From contig JAEZBP010000810.1 of the NCBI GenBank assembly GCA_023427125.1, forward strand, positions 1 through 5,766: 5,766 nucleotides of DNA. The letters are read 5' to 3'. The notes under the pieces were generated by a model. The model had not been told where the DNA came from, searched no databases, and saw only the letters and a list, made by a program, of their open reading frames with translations. This document shows, in pieces, positions 1 through 5,766 of this stretch (positions are counted from its first letter, which is position 1; each line of letters begins with the position of its first letter). The position numbers were made by a program, and so were the translations under genes. Source of the stretch: Pseudomonadota bacterium (lineage in GTDB: Bacteria; Myxococcota_A; Polyangia; Polyangiales; Sandaracinaceae).

Positions 1-398
1 ATCTCGGCGTGCTCGCAGAGCAAGGGCAGCTCGACCTCGGCGAGCGCCGCCGCCTCTTCTCGCGCGCGCCCCTCGTCGAGGCCGAAGAGGCCGCAGATGG
101 CGCCCTCGTCCGCGTGATCGTCAGAGAGCTCATCGGCGTCGTGCGCGCCGGGAGGGAGCTCCCCGGTGCGAGGGATCAGCCGCGTCTCCGCCCAGCCGAC
201 CGCGAGGAGCAGGTCGCGCGGCACGCCGTGTCGCCGAGCGGCCTCGGTCACGAGGCGCACGACGAGCGCGTCGCCGCGATAGGCATGCGCCTCCTCGATC
301 GTGGTGGCGGGAGCCTCGGGCGCGTCGCCCTGGGGCTCGGCGCAGGCGACGAGCACGAGGGCGAGGGCCAGGGGGCCGGCGACGTGGATCTTTCGCAC
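1..398 (-). CDS. Putative lipoprotein with lytic-transglycosylase-like motif (3' end beyond window)
   Basis: Reading the minus strand from a GTG at 398, the frame stays open for 132 codons to the window edge, so the C-terminus is missing. The first 19 residues form a lipoprotein signal peptide: basic start (RK), hydrophobic stretch (residues 6-18) and lipobox LVAC with the lipidated cysteine at 19. A short Pro/Ala/Glu-rich linker follows. Residues 53-76 read AARRHGVPRDLLLAVGWAET and then RLIP, which resembles the SLT (soluble lytic transglycosylase) fold around its catalytic glutamate, here E71. A later EGAICGLFGL (98-107) resembles the Gly-rich SLT motif, but an acidic/His-containing insertion of about 10 residues separates the two, so catalytic activity is uncertain. 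If active, it would cleave peptidoglycan from the envelope side. An in-frame GTG at 446 is a possible earlier start but gives a long n-region. No strong ribosome binding site is visible. It follows kup by 155 bases and may be independent of it. Confidence 0.7.
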   Translation of the reverse strand, partial: MRKIHVAGPLALALVLVACAEPQGDAPEAPATTIEEAHAYRGDALVVRLVTEAARRHGVPRDLLLAVGWAETRLIPRTGELPPGAHDADELSDDHADEGAICGLFGLDEGRAREEAAALAEVELPLLCEHAE

Positions 399-418
399 GC
401 CCGGCGCACAGCAACTCG

Positions 419-450
419 GGGGCCACGGCCGGGAGCGGGGCCACACGGCC
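419..450. repeat. Short imperfect direct repeat between kup and the lipoprotein gene
   Basis: GGGGCCACGGCC (419-430) recurs as GGGGCCACACGGCC (437-450), differing by an inserted AC. It lies in the 155-base gap between the kup stop and the lipoprotein start. It could be part of the lipoprotein leader or simply chance in GC-rich DNA. No intrinsic terminator with a T-tract was seen in this gap on the minus strand. Confidence 0.25.
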
Positions 451-553
451 TCGCATCGCGATCTCGGGTCCGCAGGTCTGCGCCATCCGTTCGCGCTCCG
501 GCTCACGTCGATCGGGGGGCGCGTTCAGGATCTGATCGAGCGCCTTCGCCGCG

Positions 554-2440
554 TCAGAGCTCGATCTGGGTGCCGACCTCGAGCACCCGGCGGCTCGGGA
601 TGCGGAAGAACGCCGCGGCCCGCTCGGCGTTGCGGCTCATGAACGAGAAGAACGCCTCGCGCCAGCGCGCCATCCCGGGCTGCTCGGCCGGGAGGAGCGT
701 CTCGCGGCCGAGGACGAAGGTGACCTGATCGGGATCGACGTCGATCCCCTCCGCGATCGCGAGGCGCAAGAGCGAGGGCACGTCGGGGCTCTCGACGAAG
801 CCGTAGTGGCCGATGATCCGCTTGACGCCGGGGCACACGTGCTCGACCTCGAGGCGCAGCGAGACGAGGACGTGCGCGCTCCGCGCGAAGAGGATCGAGA
901 GCAGGATGACCTCCTCGTGGATCGAGCGGTTGTGGCGGACGTTGTCGACCAGCGCGTGCGGCACCGCGCTCGGGTGTGCCGTGAGGTAGACGGCGGTGCC
1001 CGGGACACGCACCGGGCGCTCCTCGGCGAGCCACGCCTCGAGCGAGTCGAGCGGGATCGAGCGCTCGGCGATGCGCTCGCGCAGGATCGCGCGGCCGCGG
1101 CGCCAGGTCGTCATCGACGTGAACACCGCGGCCGCGACGACGAGCGGCACCCACCCGCCGTCGAAGAGCTTCAGCATGTTGGCGGAGAAGAACGCGAGGT
1201 CGATCGCGAGCAGCGGGAGGGTGACGGCGAGCGCGAGCGGGAGTGTCCACTGCCACCGCCGCCGCGCCACCACGTGCGCGAGCAGCGTCGTCATCACCAT
1301 GGTGCCGGTGACCGCGATGCCGTAGGCCGCCGCCAGCGCGCTCGAGGAGCCGAAGCCGATCACCAGCACCACCGTGGCCAGCATCAGCCCCCAGTTGAGG
1401 GACGGCAGGTAGATCTGGCCGATCTCGGCGGTGCTGGTGTGCACGATGGCGAGCCGCGGCGAGTACCCGAGGAGGATCGCCTGCCGCGCGATCGAGAAGG
1501 TGCCGCTGATGAGCGCCTGCGACGCGATCACCGCCGCCGTCGTCGCGAGGAGCAAGAGCGGCACGCGCGCCCACGTGGGCGCCATGAACATGAGCGGGCT
1601 CTCGACCGCCTCGGGCTGCGCGAGCAGGAGCGCGCCCTGGCCGAGGTAGTTGAGCGCGAGCGCGGGCAGCACGACGAAGAGCCACGCGAGGCGGATGGGC
1701 CGCTTGCCGAAGTGACCCATGTCCGCGTAGAGCGCCTCGGCGCCGGTCACCACCAGCACCACGGCGCCGAAGACGATCGCGCCCGCGAGCTCGTGCTCGA
1801 CGAAGAACTCGATCGCGTAGGTCGGCGAGATGGCGAGGAGCACCTCGGGCCGCCGCGCGATCTGGCGGACCCCGAGGACGGCGAGCACGGCGAACCAGAG
1901 CACCATGATCGGCCCGAACACCGCGCCGACCCGCGCGGTCCCGCGTCGCTGCATCGCGAAGAGGCCGATCAGGATCGCGACGGTCACCGGGACGATGACC
2001 GGCGCGAGGGCGGGCGCCTCGACGCGGAGGCCCTCGACCGCGCTGAGCACGCTGATGGCGGGGGTGATGATCGCGTCGCCGAAGAGCAACGCGGCGCCGA
2101 TGATGCCGATCCAGAACACCACGCGCTGACTCTGGACGGGCCGCTCGAGGCCGAGCGCGAGCGCCAAGAGCGCGAGGACCCCGCCCTCGCCGTCGTTGTC
2201 GGCGCGCATGACGTAGGTCAGGTACTTCAGCGTCACGACCAGGATGAGCGCCCAGAGGATGAGCGAGAGCACCCCGAGCACGCTGCCGTGATCGAGCGCG
2301 ACGCCGTAGCGGCCGTGGAAGCACTCCCGCAGCGCGTAGAGCGGGCTCGTGCCGATGTCGCCATAGACCACGCCGAGCGCGCCGAGCCCCGCGAGCGCGA
2401 GCCGCTTGGGCGAAGCGCGACGTGGCGATCGAGTGTTCAT
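554..2440 (-). CDS. kup: Kup-type potassium uptake protein (K+/H+ symporter)
   Basis: This 628-residue inner-membrane protein imports K+, in E. coli Kup together with protons. It matches E. coli Kup (622 residues) nearly end to end as I recall that sequence. The N-terminal signature GVVYGDIGTSPLYAL is at residues 23-37 (acidic D28), followed by RADNDGEGG (79-87), FGDAIITPAISVLSAVEGL (120-138), GAEALYADMGHFGKRPIRLAW (233-253, with E235) and, further on, a GTFSIARQAILLGY stretch, AAAYGIAVTGTM and DGGWVPL. About twelve hydrophobic segments occupy the first two thirds. A soluble C-terminal part contains VRVPGTAVYLT and ends in the typical VLEVGTQIEL, so the gene is complete. The start is the ATG at 2440, which puts the signature at the family's usual distance from the N-terminus; the ribosome binding site is weak (GAG, 6 bases upstream). 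It lies 171 bases after the carbonic anhydrase stop, on the same strand. Confidence 0.97.
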   Translation of the reverse strand: MNTRSPRRASPKRLALAGLGALGVVYGDIGTSPLYALRECFHGRYGVALDHGSVLGVLSLILWALILVVTLKYLTYVMRADNDGEGGVLALLALALGLERPVQSQRVVFWIGIIGAALLFGDAIITPAISVLSAVEGLRVEAPALAPVIVPVTVAILIGLFAMQRRGTARVGAVFGPIMVLWFAVLAVLGVRQIARRPEVLLAISPTYAIEFFVEHELAGAIVFGAVVLVVTGAEALYADMGHFGKRPIRLAWLFVVLPALALNYLGQGALLLAQPEAVESPLMFMAPTWARVPLLLLATTAAVIASQALISGTFSIARQAILLGYSPRLAIVHTSTAEIGQIYLPSLNWGLMLATVVLVIGFGSSSALAAAYGIAVTGTMVMTTLLAHVVARRRWQWTLPLALAVTLPLLAIDLAFFSANMLKLFDGGWVPLVVAAAVFTSMTTWRRGRAILRERIAERSIPLDSLEAWLAEERPVRVPGTAVYLTAHPSAVPHALVDNVRHNRSIHEEVILLSILFARSAHVLVSLRLEVEHVCPGVKRIIGHYGFVESPDVPSLLRLAIAEGIDVDPDQVTFVLGRETLLPAEQPGMARWREAFFSFMSRNAERAAAFFRIPSRRVLEVGTQIEL

Positions 2441-2453
2441 GAGGCGCTCGCAC

Positions 2454-2482
2454 GCAGCGAGAGGCTGCCTACGATCCCGTAG
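2454..2482 (-). promoter_or_regulatory. Two tandem small hairpins in the kup leader
   Basis: On the minus strand just before kup, CTACG-GGAT-CGTAG (2482 to 2469) is followed directly by GCAGC-CTCTC-GCTGC (2468 to 2454). These are two perfect 5-bp stems with 4- and 5-base loops, ending 13 bases before the ATG. Such back-to-back stems next to a weak ribosome binding site could affect kup translation. The pairing is read directly from the sequence; a regulatory function is inference, and stems this short occur by chance in GC-rich DNA. Confidence 0.3.
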
Positions 2483-2515
2483 CCCCCGAGCCGAGGAGGG
2501 GCCCTGCCCACGCGG

Positions 2516-2544
2516 CTTCGGACGCCGAGCGCCTTCGGAACGCC
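2516..2544. repeat. Short direct repeat upstream of kup
   Basis: CTTCGGACGCC (2516-2526) recurs as CTTCGGAACGCC (2533-2544), one base longer, with starts 17 bases apart. It sits in the gap between the carbonic anhydrase stop and the kup start. It could be a pair of regulator half-sites for a kup promoter, but this rests on position alone. Confidence 0.25.
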
Positions 2545-2579
2545 GACCGCAGCCTTTCAGCGCCGCGGAGCTCGGCCGC

Positions 2580-2597
2580 GCGCGCGAAGGCGCGCGC
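2580..2597 (-). terminator. Strong GC hairpin after the carbonic anhydrase gene (weak terminator candidate)
   Basis: The minus-strand transcript can fold GCGCGCG-CCTT-CGCGCGC, a perfect 7-bp all-GC stem with a 4-base loop, beginning 14 bases after the carbonic anhydrase stop. No run of T follows it, so it is not a classical intrinsic terminator. It may protect the 3' end of the sulP-carbonic anhydrase message or reduce read-through into kup. The simple alternating CG composition makes chance formation possible. Confidence 0.35.
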
Positions 2598-2611
2598 CAG
2601 CCAACAGAGCG

Positions 2612-3226
2612 TCAGAGCAGGCTGCGGCTCAGCTCGAGCGGGCGCACGCGGCCTTTGGCGAGGTCGTAGACCGATCCGTAGATCGAGAGCGGGCGCTCGG
2701 CGCGAGCGCGCTGCACCAGCGGATGCCGCTCGAGGCACTCCACCTGCGCCTCGACGTTGAGCTCCGCGAGCCGGTTGACCCGGGCGTCGGCCTGCTCGAT
2801 CGACGCCAGCGCCTCGCGCTTTCGATGGGCGAGCTCGCGCAGGGGCGCGAGCCAGCTGCCGAGCGCTCCCCCCGGCGCCTCGCCGTGGAGCGCCGCCGTG
2901 AGCGCGGCCGTGACCCCGCCGCAGCTCGTGTGCCCGCACACGATGATGTGCTCGACCGCGAGCGGACCGAGCGCGTACTCGAGCGTGCTCTGTATGCCGA
3001 TGTCGTCGTCGCGCACCAGGTTCGCGATGTTGCGCATGACGAAGAGCTCGCCAGGCCCGGTGCCGGTGATCGTGGTCGGCGGCACGCGGCTGTCAGAGCA
3101 CCCGATGAAGAGGAAGGCGGGGCTCTGGCCGCGGGCGTGGCGGGCGAAGAACTCCTCGTCCTCGGCCTCGCGCCCCGCCATCCAGCGGCGGTTTCCCTCG
3201 AGCAGATCGATGAGGCTACGGATCAT
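2612..3226 (-). CDS. Beta-class carbonic anhydrase
   Basis: This 204-residue cytoplasmic zinc enzyme interconverts CO2 and bicarbonate. The beta-class zinc ligands are all present: C43 in CSDSRVPP (43-50), which also gives the conserved Asp45/Arg47 pair, and H99 and C102 in CGHTSCGG (97-104). GELFVMRNIANLV (59-71) and STLEYAL (80-86) are further family motifs, and the C-terminus carries the usual IYGSVYDLAKGRVRPL strand-turn. Length is normal (about 200-220). The ATG at 3226 is well supported. It lies two bases after the stop codon of the upstream SulP gene and has a GGAGG ribosome binding site inside the end of that gene, so translation of the two is probably coupled. Its likely job is to equilibrate bicarbonate imported by the SulP protein with CO2, supplying carboxylases or buffering cytoplasmic pH. 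No catalytic residue is missing. Confidence 0.97.
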   Translation of the reverse strand: MIRSLIDLLEGNRRWMAGREAEDEEFFARHARGQSPAFLFIGCSDSRVPPTTITGTGPGELFVMRNIANLVRDDDIGIQSTLEYALGPLAVEHIIVCGHTSCGGVTAALTAALHGEAPGGALGSWLAPLRELAHRKREALASIEQADARVNRLAELNVEAQVECLERHPLVQRARAERPLSIYGSVYDLAKGRVRPLELSRSLL

Positions 3227-3228
3227 CG

Positions 3229-4734
3229 TCAGTGACCTCCAGTGCTGGCGCTCGGCAGCTCCGAGACGCGGACCTCGACCTGCCGCTTGCGCGCGCTCTC
3301 GACGAAGCGCGTGATCTCCTGGCGCAGGTCCTCGTGCACCGGGTCGGCGTCGGAGGCGTCGATCTCCACGACCGTGCCCTCCGTGACCGGCGAGAGCGAG
3401 CGGCGGAAGGCGAGCTTGCTCAGCCAGGGCACGCTCGGCCCGATCCGCACCTTCACGGCCCCCCTCGGGGCCGCGCGCCGCACCCGCATCGCCTCCAGCG
3501 CGATGGCGAGGATCGCCACCGCGAAGCCCGCGAGCACGCCGCTGAGCAGGTCGACCGCGACCACGAGGCCGACGGTCACGGCGAACGGCACCCAGTGGGC
3601 CGGCGCGCGAGAGAACATCGCCTTGATCTGAGCGGGATGCGCGAGCTTGAAGCCGACGTGCAGGAGCACCGCGGCGAGCGCCGCGAGCGGCACGTGGTTC
3701 AGCGCGCCCGCCATCGCGACGATCGCCCCGAGCAGCAGCACTCCGTGGACGAACGAGGAGACCCGCGTCCGTGAGCCCGCCTGGATGTTGGTCGAGCCCC
3801 GCACGATGAGCGAGGTCATCGGGATGCCGCCGATGAGCCCGGCGATCAGGTTCCCGGTGCCCTGCGCCACGAGCTCACGGTTGGTCGGCGTCTTGCGCCC
3901 GTAGGGGTCCATCCCGTCGAGGGCCTCCGCGCACAGCAGGCTCTCGATGCTCGCGATCAGCGCGATGGTCACGCCCGTCGTCCACACCACCGGGTTGGTG
4001 ATCAGCGCGAAGTCCGGCGTGTGGAGCGCGGCCGTCAGGTCGCCGACCGGGACCTCGACGAGCGAGCTGCCGGTGAGCGCGAGGCCCGGGGCGACGGCCC
4101 GGAAGAGCTCGTTCAGGCCCACGCCGGCGATGACCGCGAGCAGCGGGCCGGGCAGCCAGCGGATCTTCTTCAGCCACTCGACCCGCTCCGCGAGCAGGAT
4201 CAACCCGAGGCCCACCGCGGTGAGGATCACCGCGCCGAGGTGGATCTCGCTCAGCTTCCCGGGGATGGCGGCGAGCTCGACCTCGCCGCTCCAGCCGAGC
4301 GCCTGCGGGATCTGCTGGAGGAGCAAGATCAGGCCGATCGCCACCAGCATCCCGCGGATCACCGAGGACGGAAAGAGCCGCGAGATCCCGCCGAGGCGCG
4401 CGAGGCCGAAGAGGATCTGCAGCACCCCGGCGATCACCGTCGCGAGGAGGAACCCCCGGTAGCCGAGCGACTGGACGCCTGCGAGGACGATGACGATGAG
4501 GCCGGCGGCCGGGCCGGTGACGGCGGTCTGCGAGCCGCTGACCCACGCGACCACCATGCCGCCCACGACGCCGGTCACGATCCCGGCGAGGGGCGGCGCG
4601 CCCGAGGCGTGCGCGATGCCGAGGCAGAGCGGCAACGCGACCAGAAACACCACGAGGCCGGCGGGGAGATCGAAGCGGAGGTTGCGAACGTGGTCCCAGG
4701 CGTCGCGAGGCGGAGCCTTGGTATCATCAGCCAT
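3229..4734 (-). CDS. SulP-family inorganic anion transporter, probably bicarbonate
   Basis: A 501-residue inner-membrane transporter of the SulP (SLC26-like) family. The family start FDLPAGLVVFLVALPLCLGI is at 21-40, followed by SGAPPLAGIVTGVVGG (44-59), SGSQTAVTGPAAGL (66-79), FPSSVIRGMLVAIG (121-134) and ALIASIESLLCAEALDGMDP (258-277). About 425 residues are membrane-embedded. The last 75 residues (427-501) form a short soluble domain; GTVVEIDASDADPVHEDL and the following helix resemble a reduced STAS domain. SulP proteins carry sulfate, bicarbonate or other anions. The adjoining carbonic anhydrase favours bicarbonate, but substrate cannot be read from the sequence. The frame is open upstream to an ATG at 4887, but the extra 51 residues are Arg/Ser-rich and unlike the family. 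I chose the ATG at 4734 because AAGGG lies 7 bases before it and the protein then starts at the usual distance from the first helix. Confidence 0.93.
   Translation of the reverse strand: MADDTKAPPRDAWDHVRNLRFDLPAGLVVFLVALPLCLGIAHASGAPPLAGIVTGVVGGMVVAWVSGSQTAVTGPAAGLIVIVLAGVQSLGYRGFLLATVIAGVLQILFGLARLGGISRLFPSSVIRGMLVAIGLILLLQQIPQALGWSGEVELAAIPGKLSEIHLGAVILTAVGLGLILLAERVEWLKKIRWLPGPLLAVIAGVGLNELFRAVAPGLALTGSSLVEVPVGDLTAALHTPDFALITNPVVWTTGVTIALIASIESLLCAEALDGMDPYGRKTPTNRELVAQGTGNLIAGLIGGIPMTSLIVRGSTNIQAGSRTRVSSFVHGVLLLGAIVAMAGALNHVPLAALAAVLLHVGFKLAHPAQIKAMFSRAPAHWVPFAVTVGLVVAVDLLSGVLAGFAVAILAIALEAMRVRRAAPRGAVKVRIGPSVPWLSKLAFRRSLSPVTEGTVVEIDASDADPVHEDLRQEITRFVESARKRQVEVRVSELPSASTGGH
3236..3240 (-). 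promoter_or_regulatory. Ribosome binding site of the carbonic anhydrase gene, inside sulP
   Basis: GGAGG on the minus strand, within the last codons of the SulP gene, is 9 bases before the carbonic anhydrase ATG. The arrangement GGAGG, then the TGA stop of sulP, then two bases, then ATG is typical of translational coupling and fixes the start of the downstream gene. Confidence 0.85.
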
Positions 4735-4741
4735 TGGCCGG

Positions 4742-4746
4742 CCCTT
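4742..4746 (-). promoter_or_regulatory. Ribosome binding site supporting the internal sulP start
   Basis: AAGGG on the minus strand is separated by 7 bases (CCGGCCA) from the ATG at 4734. This is the main reason for preferring that start over the ATG at 4887, together with the non-family character of the extra residues. Confidence 0.65.
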
Positions 4747-4812
4747 TGGCAGGTGCCATGCCATCCCGCGCCGCCTGCATTGCGGGCCTGCGGAGCCTCC
4801 TCGAAGCCGCCC

Positions 4813-4854
4813 ACTCGAAAGAGGTTTGCGGGGGGTCGAACGTTCCTTTCGAGT
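4813..4854. repeat. Perfect 9-bp inverted repeat, candidate operator
   Basis: ACTCGAAAG (4813-4821) and CTTTCGAGT (4846-4854) are exact reverse complements separated by 24 bases; the arm centres are 33 bases apart, near three helical turns. The spacer contains the palindrome GAACGTTC (4838-4845). The repeat lies between the divergent starts, about 80 bases upstream of sulP and 75 upstream of the sensor gene. It could be a regulator site for either or both genes, or a hairpin in the sulP leader. The symmetry is seen directly; the role is inferred. Confidence 0.45.
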
Positions 4855-4928
4855 CCGGCTCGAGGGATAGATCCTGGCTGCGCGCATCGGGCGCGCGGAG
4901 GCGTCCGCTGCTAATCACCGATCGTCGA

Positions 4929-5766
4929 GTGAGCATCTCCACCCGCACCGCCGCGGCGTTCGCCCTCTTCGCGCTCTTCTGCGCCGGGACGACCGGTGCG
5001 CTCTTGTCATCGCTCTCGCGCGGCGCGCTCGAGGACGTGATGGTCGACCGGCAGCGCTTCTTCGCGGCGCAGGGCGCGGTCGCGTTCCTCGACGATCTCG
5101 AGCTCGCGACCGAGGAGCTCGAGAATGTCTCGCGCATGGTGGAGATCGATCTCGACGACACCGACGACACGCCCGAGCGCCGCGTGCTCAACGAGGCGTG
5201 GCGGCTGACGCTCTTCTTCTTCGACGGTGTGGTGCAGATGGTCGACGAGACCGGCCGCTGCCACGGCGCCGAGCCCGATCACGACGCGTGCGTCGGGCGC
5301 AGCTTCGCCTCCGCGCCCTGGTTTCGCGCGGGCCGGGAGGCGCGCGAGCCGGTCGTGCGCTTCCACGCGAGCCCGGACGGCGGGAGCACCATCGATCTGA
5401 TCGTGCCGATGCACGACGAGAACGGCGATCTCGAGGGGGTGCTGCGCGGTGAGATCGTGCTCGCGCGCGGCGACTTCTTCGACGAGTCGGTGCGCGGCGG
5501 CGGGCCCTTGCCCCATCAGCTCGTCTTCGTCGGGCCGGAGGGGAACGTGCACTTCGCCGAGGGCGACCCGAGGCTCGACGCGGCGCCGTGGCGCAGCGCG
5601 CGAGAGAGCGTGGGCGACGGCACGACCGACGCGGAGATCGTGTACCTCGACGGCGAGCGCATGGTCCTCGCGTGGGCGCCGGTCGGGCGCACCGGGGCGG
5701 GGCTCGTCTACGCGTGGCGCTGGGCGGATCTCGACGAGCGCGCGAGCGAGCGCACCCGCGTCTTCG
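4929..5766 (+). CDS. Membrane receptor with periplasmic dCache-like sensor domain (3' end beyond window)
   Basis: The frame from the GTG at 4929 is open for 279 codons to the window edge. Residues 8-29 form a single hydrophobic helix (TAAAFALFALFCAGTTGALL region), read as an uncleaved membrane anchor. The rest, to about residue 279, is acidic and soluble and should be periplasmic. Residues 124-177 have the look of a double-Cache membrane-distal module: RSFASAPWFRAG, then a strand pair ending in STIDLIVPMHDENGDLEGVL and a further strand. A second module follows (about 195-270). A second membrane helix and the output domain lie beyond the window, so it could be a histidine kinase, a nucleotide cyclase or diguanylate cyclase, or a chemoreceptor. 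The ligand is unknown. C111 and C121 bracket a His/Asp-rich loop. No good ribosome binding site is visible; the GTG is chosen because it directly precedes the anchor helix. Confidence 0.75.
   Translation, partial: MSISTRTAAAFALFALFCAGTTGALLSSLSRGALEDVMVDRQRFFAAQGAVAFLDDLELATEELENVSRMVEIDLDDTDDTPERRVLNEAWRLTLFFFDGVVQMVDETGRCHGAEPDHDACVGRSFASAPWFRAGREAREPVVRFHASPDGGSTIDLIVPMHDENGDLEGVLRGEIVLARGDFFDESVRGGGPLPHQLVFVGPEGNVHFAEGDPRLDAAPWRSARESVGDGTTDAEIVYLDGERMVLAWAPVGRTGAGLVYAWRWADLDERASERTRVF

Larger units (their letters stand above)
4735..4928. promoter_or_regulatory. Divergent intergenic region between sulP and the sensor gene
   Basis: This 194-base gap separates two outward-facing genes and should hold the promoter of each. 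It has a few AT-richer stretches (around 4815-4855 and 4911-4925), unlike the surrounding coding DNA. TCGA occurs five times between 4801 and 4863, partly as the arms of an inverted repeat. I could not assign convincing -35/-10 or -24/-12 elements on either strand. Confidence 0.6.

Noticed and set aside
525..2453. 642-codon minus-strand open frame overlapping kup in another frame
   Set aside because: Its product is an Arg/Ala/Gly-rich low-complexity string typical of a shadow frame in GC-rich DNA, while the overlapping frame encodes an unmistakable Kup protein.
806..2482. 558-codon plus-strand open frame antisense to kup
   Set aside because: The product is rich in Arg, Asp, Glu and His without any domain, as expected opposite a hydrophobic protein with strong GC3 bias.
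2580..2597. Classical rho-independent terminator after the carbonic anhydrase gene
   Set aside because: The stem is strong but no T-tract follows, so it is listed only as a weak candidate.
2441..2611. Known cyclic-di-AMP (ydaO-type) or other K+-related riboswitch before kup
   Set aside because: I looked for a large multi-stem conserved core and saw only short local stems; nothing matches a known riboswitch class by eye.
2469..2939. 156-codon minus-strand open frame spanning the end of the carbonic anhydrase gene and the gap before kup
   Set aside because: It overlaps the anhydrase out of frame and is Arg/Ala-rich throughout; it does not support a gene in the gap.
4735..4887. N-terminal extension of the SulP protein from an ATG at 4887
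   Set aside because: The 51 extra residues are Arg/Ser/Pro-rich and unlike SulP N-termini, and the ATG at 4734 has its own ribosome binding site. The extension would also cover the inverted repeat and most of the promoter region.
4021..4914. 297-codon plus-strand open frame antisense to sulP
   Set aside because: A charged low-complexity shadow of the transporter; no start context or family resemblance.
5007..5552. 181-codon minus-strand open frame antisense to the sensor gene
   Set aside because: The plus-strand frame gives a membrane anchor and Cache-like motifs, whereas this one is a His/Arg/Glu-rich shadow.

Overview
The window is very GC-rich, with almost every third codon position G or C. 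It carries ordinary bacterial housekeeping and transport genes at close spacing. GC content, heavy use of GAG, CGC and GTC codons, GTG starts and large predicted envelope proteins fit a myxobacterium-like organism (Myxococcota, formerly Deltaproteobacteria). That assignment is an inference from style, not from a marker gene.

Layout. Four genes lie on the minus strand, read from right to left. First is a SulP-family anion (probably bicarbonate) transporter (4734..3229). A beta-class carbonic anhydrase follows (3226..2612), two bases after the transporter stop. Next is a Kup-type potassium transporter (2440..554), after a 171-base gap holding short hairpins. Last is the start of a secreted lipoprotein with a lytic-transglycosylase-like motif (398..1, cut by the window edge). 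One gene lies on the plus strand: 4929..5766, the N-terminal part of a membrane receptor with a periplasmic double-Cache-like sensor domain, also cut by the edge. The two gene sets diverge from a 194-base intergenic region with a perfect 9-bp inverted repeat. Both edge genes start with GTG and were read by hand.

How the genes may work together. The SulP transporter and carbonic anhydrase form a clear, translationally coupled pair: bicarbonate import at the inner membrane and CO2/HCO3- interconversion in the cytoplasm. The potassium importer on the same strand could supply a counter-cation or share a role in pH and ion balance, but a hairpin-bearing gap separates it, so co-transcription is not shown. 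The divergent sensor might respond to the same conditions; its output domain is outside the window. I found no RNA gene, CRISPR array, insertion sequence or phage element. The window looks like a conventional chromosomal region, and the best leads are the transporter/anhydrase/potassium grouping, the intergenic inverted repeat and the two incomplete envelope genes.
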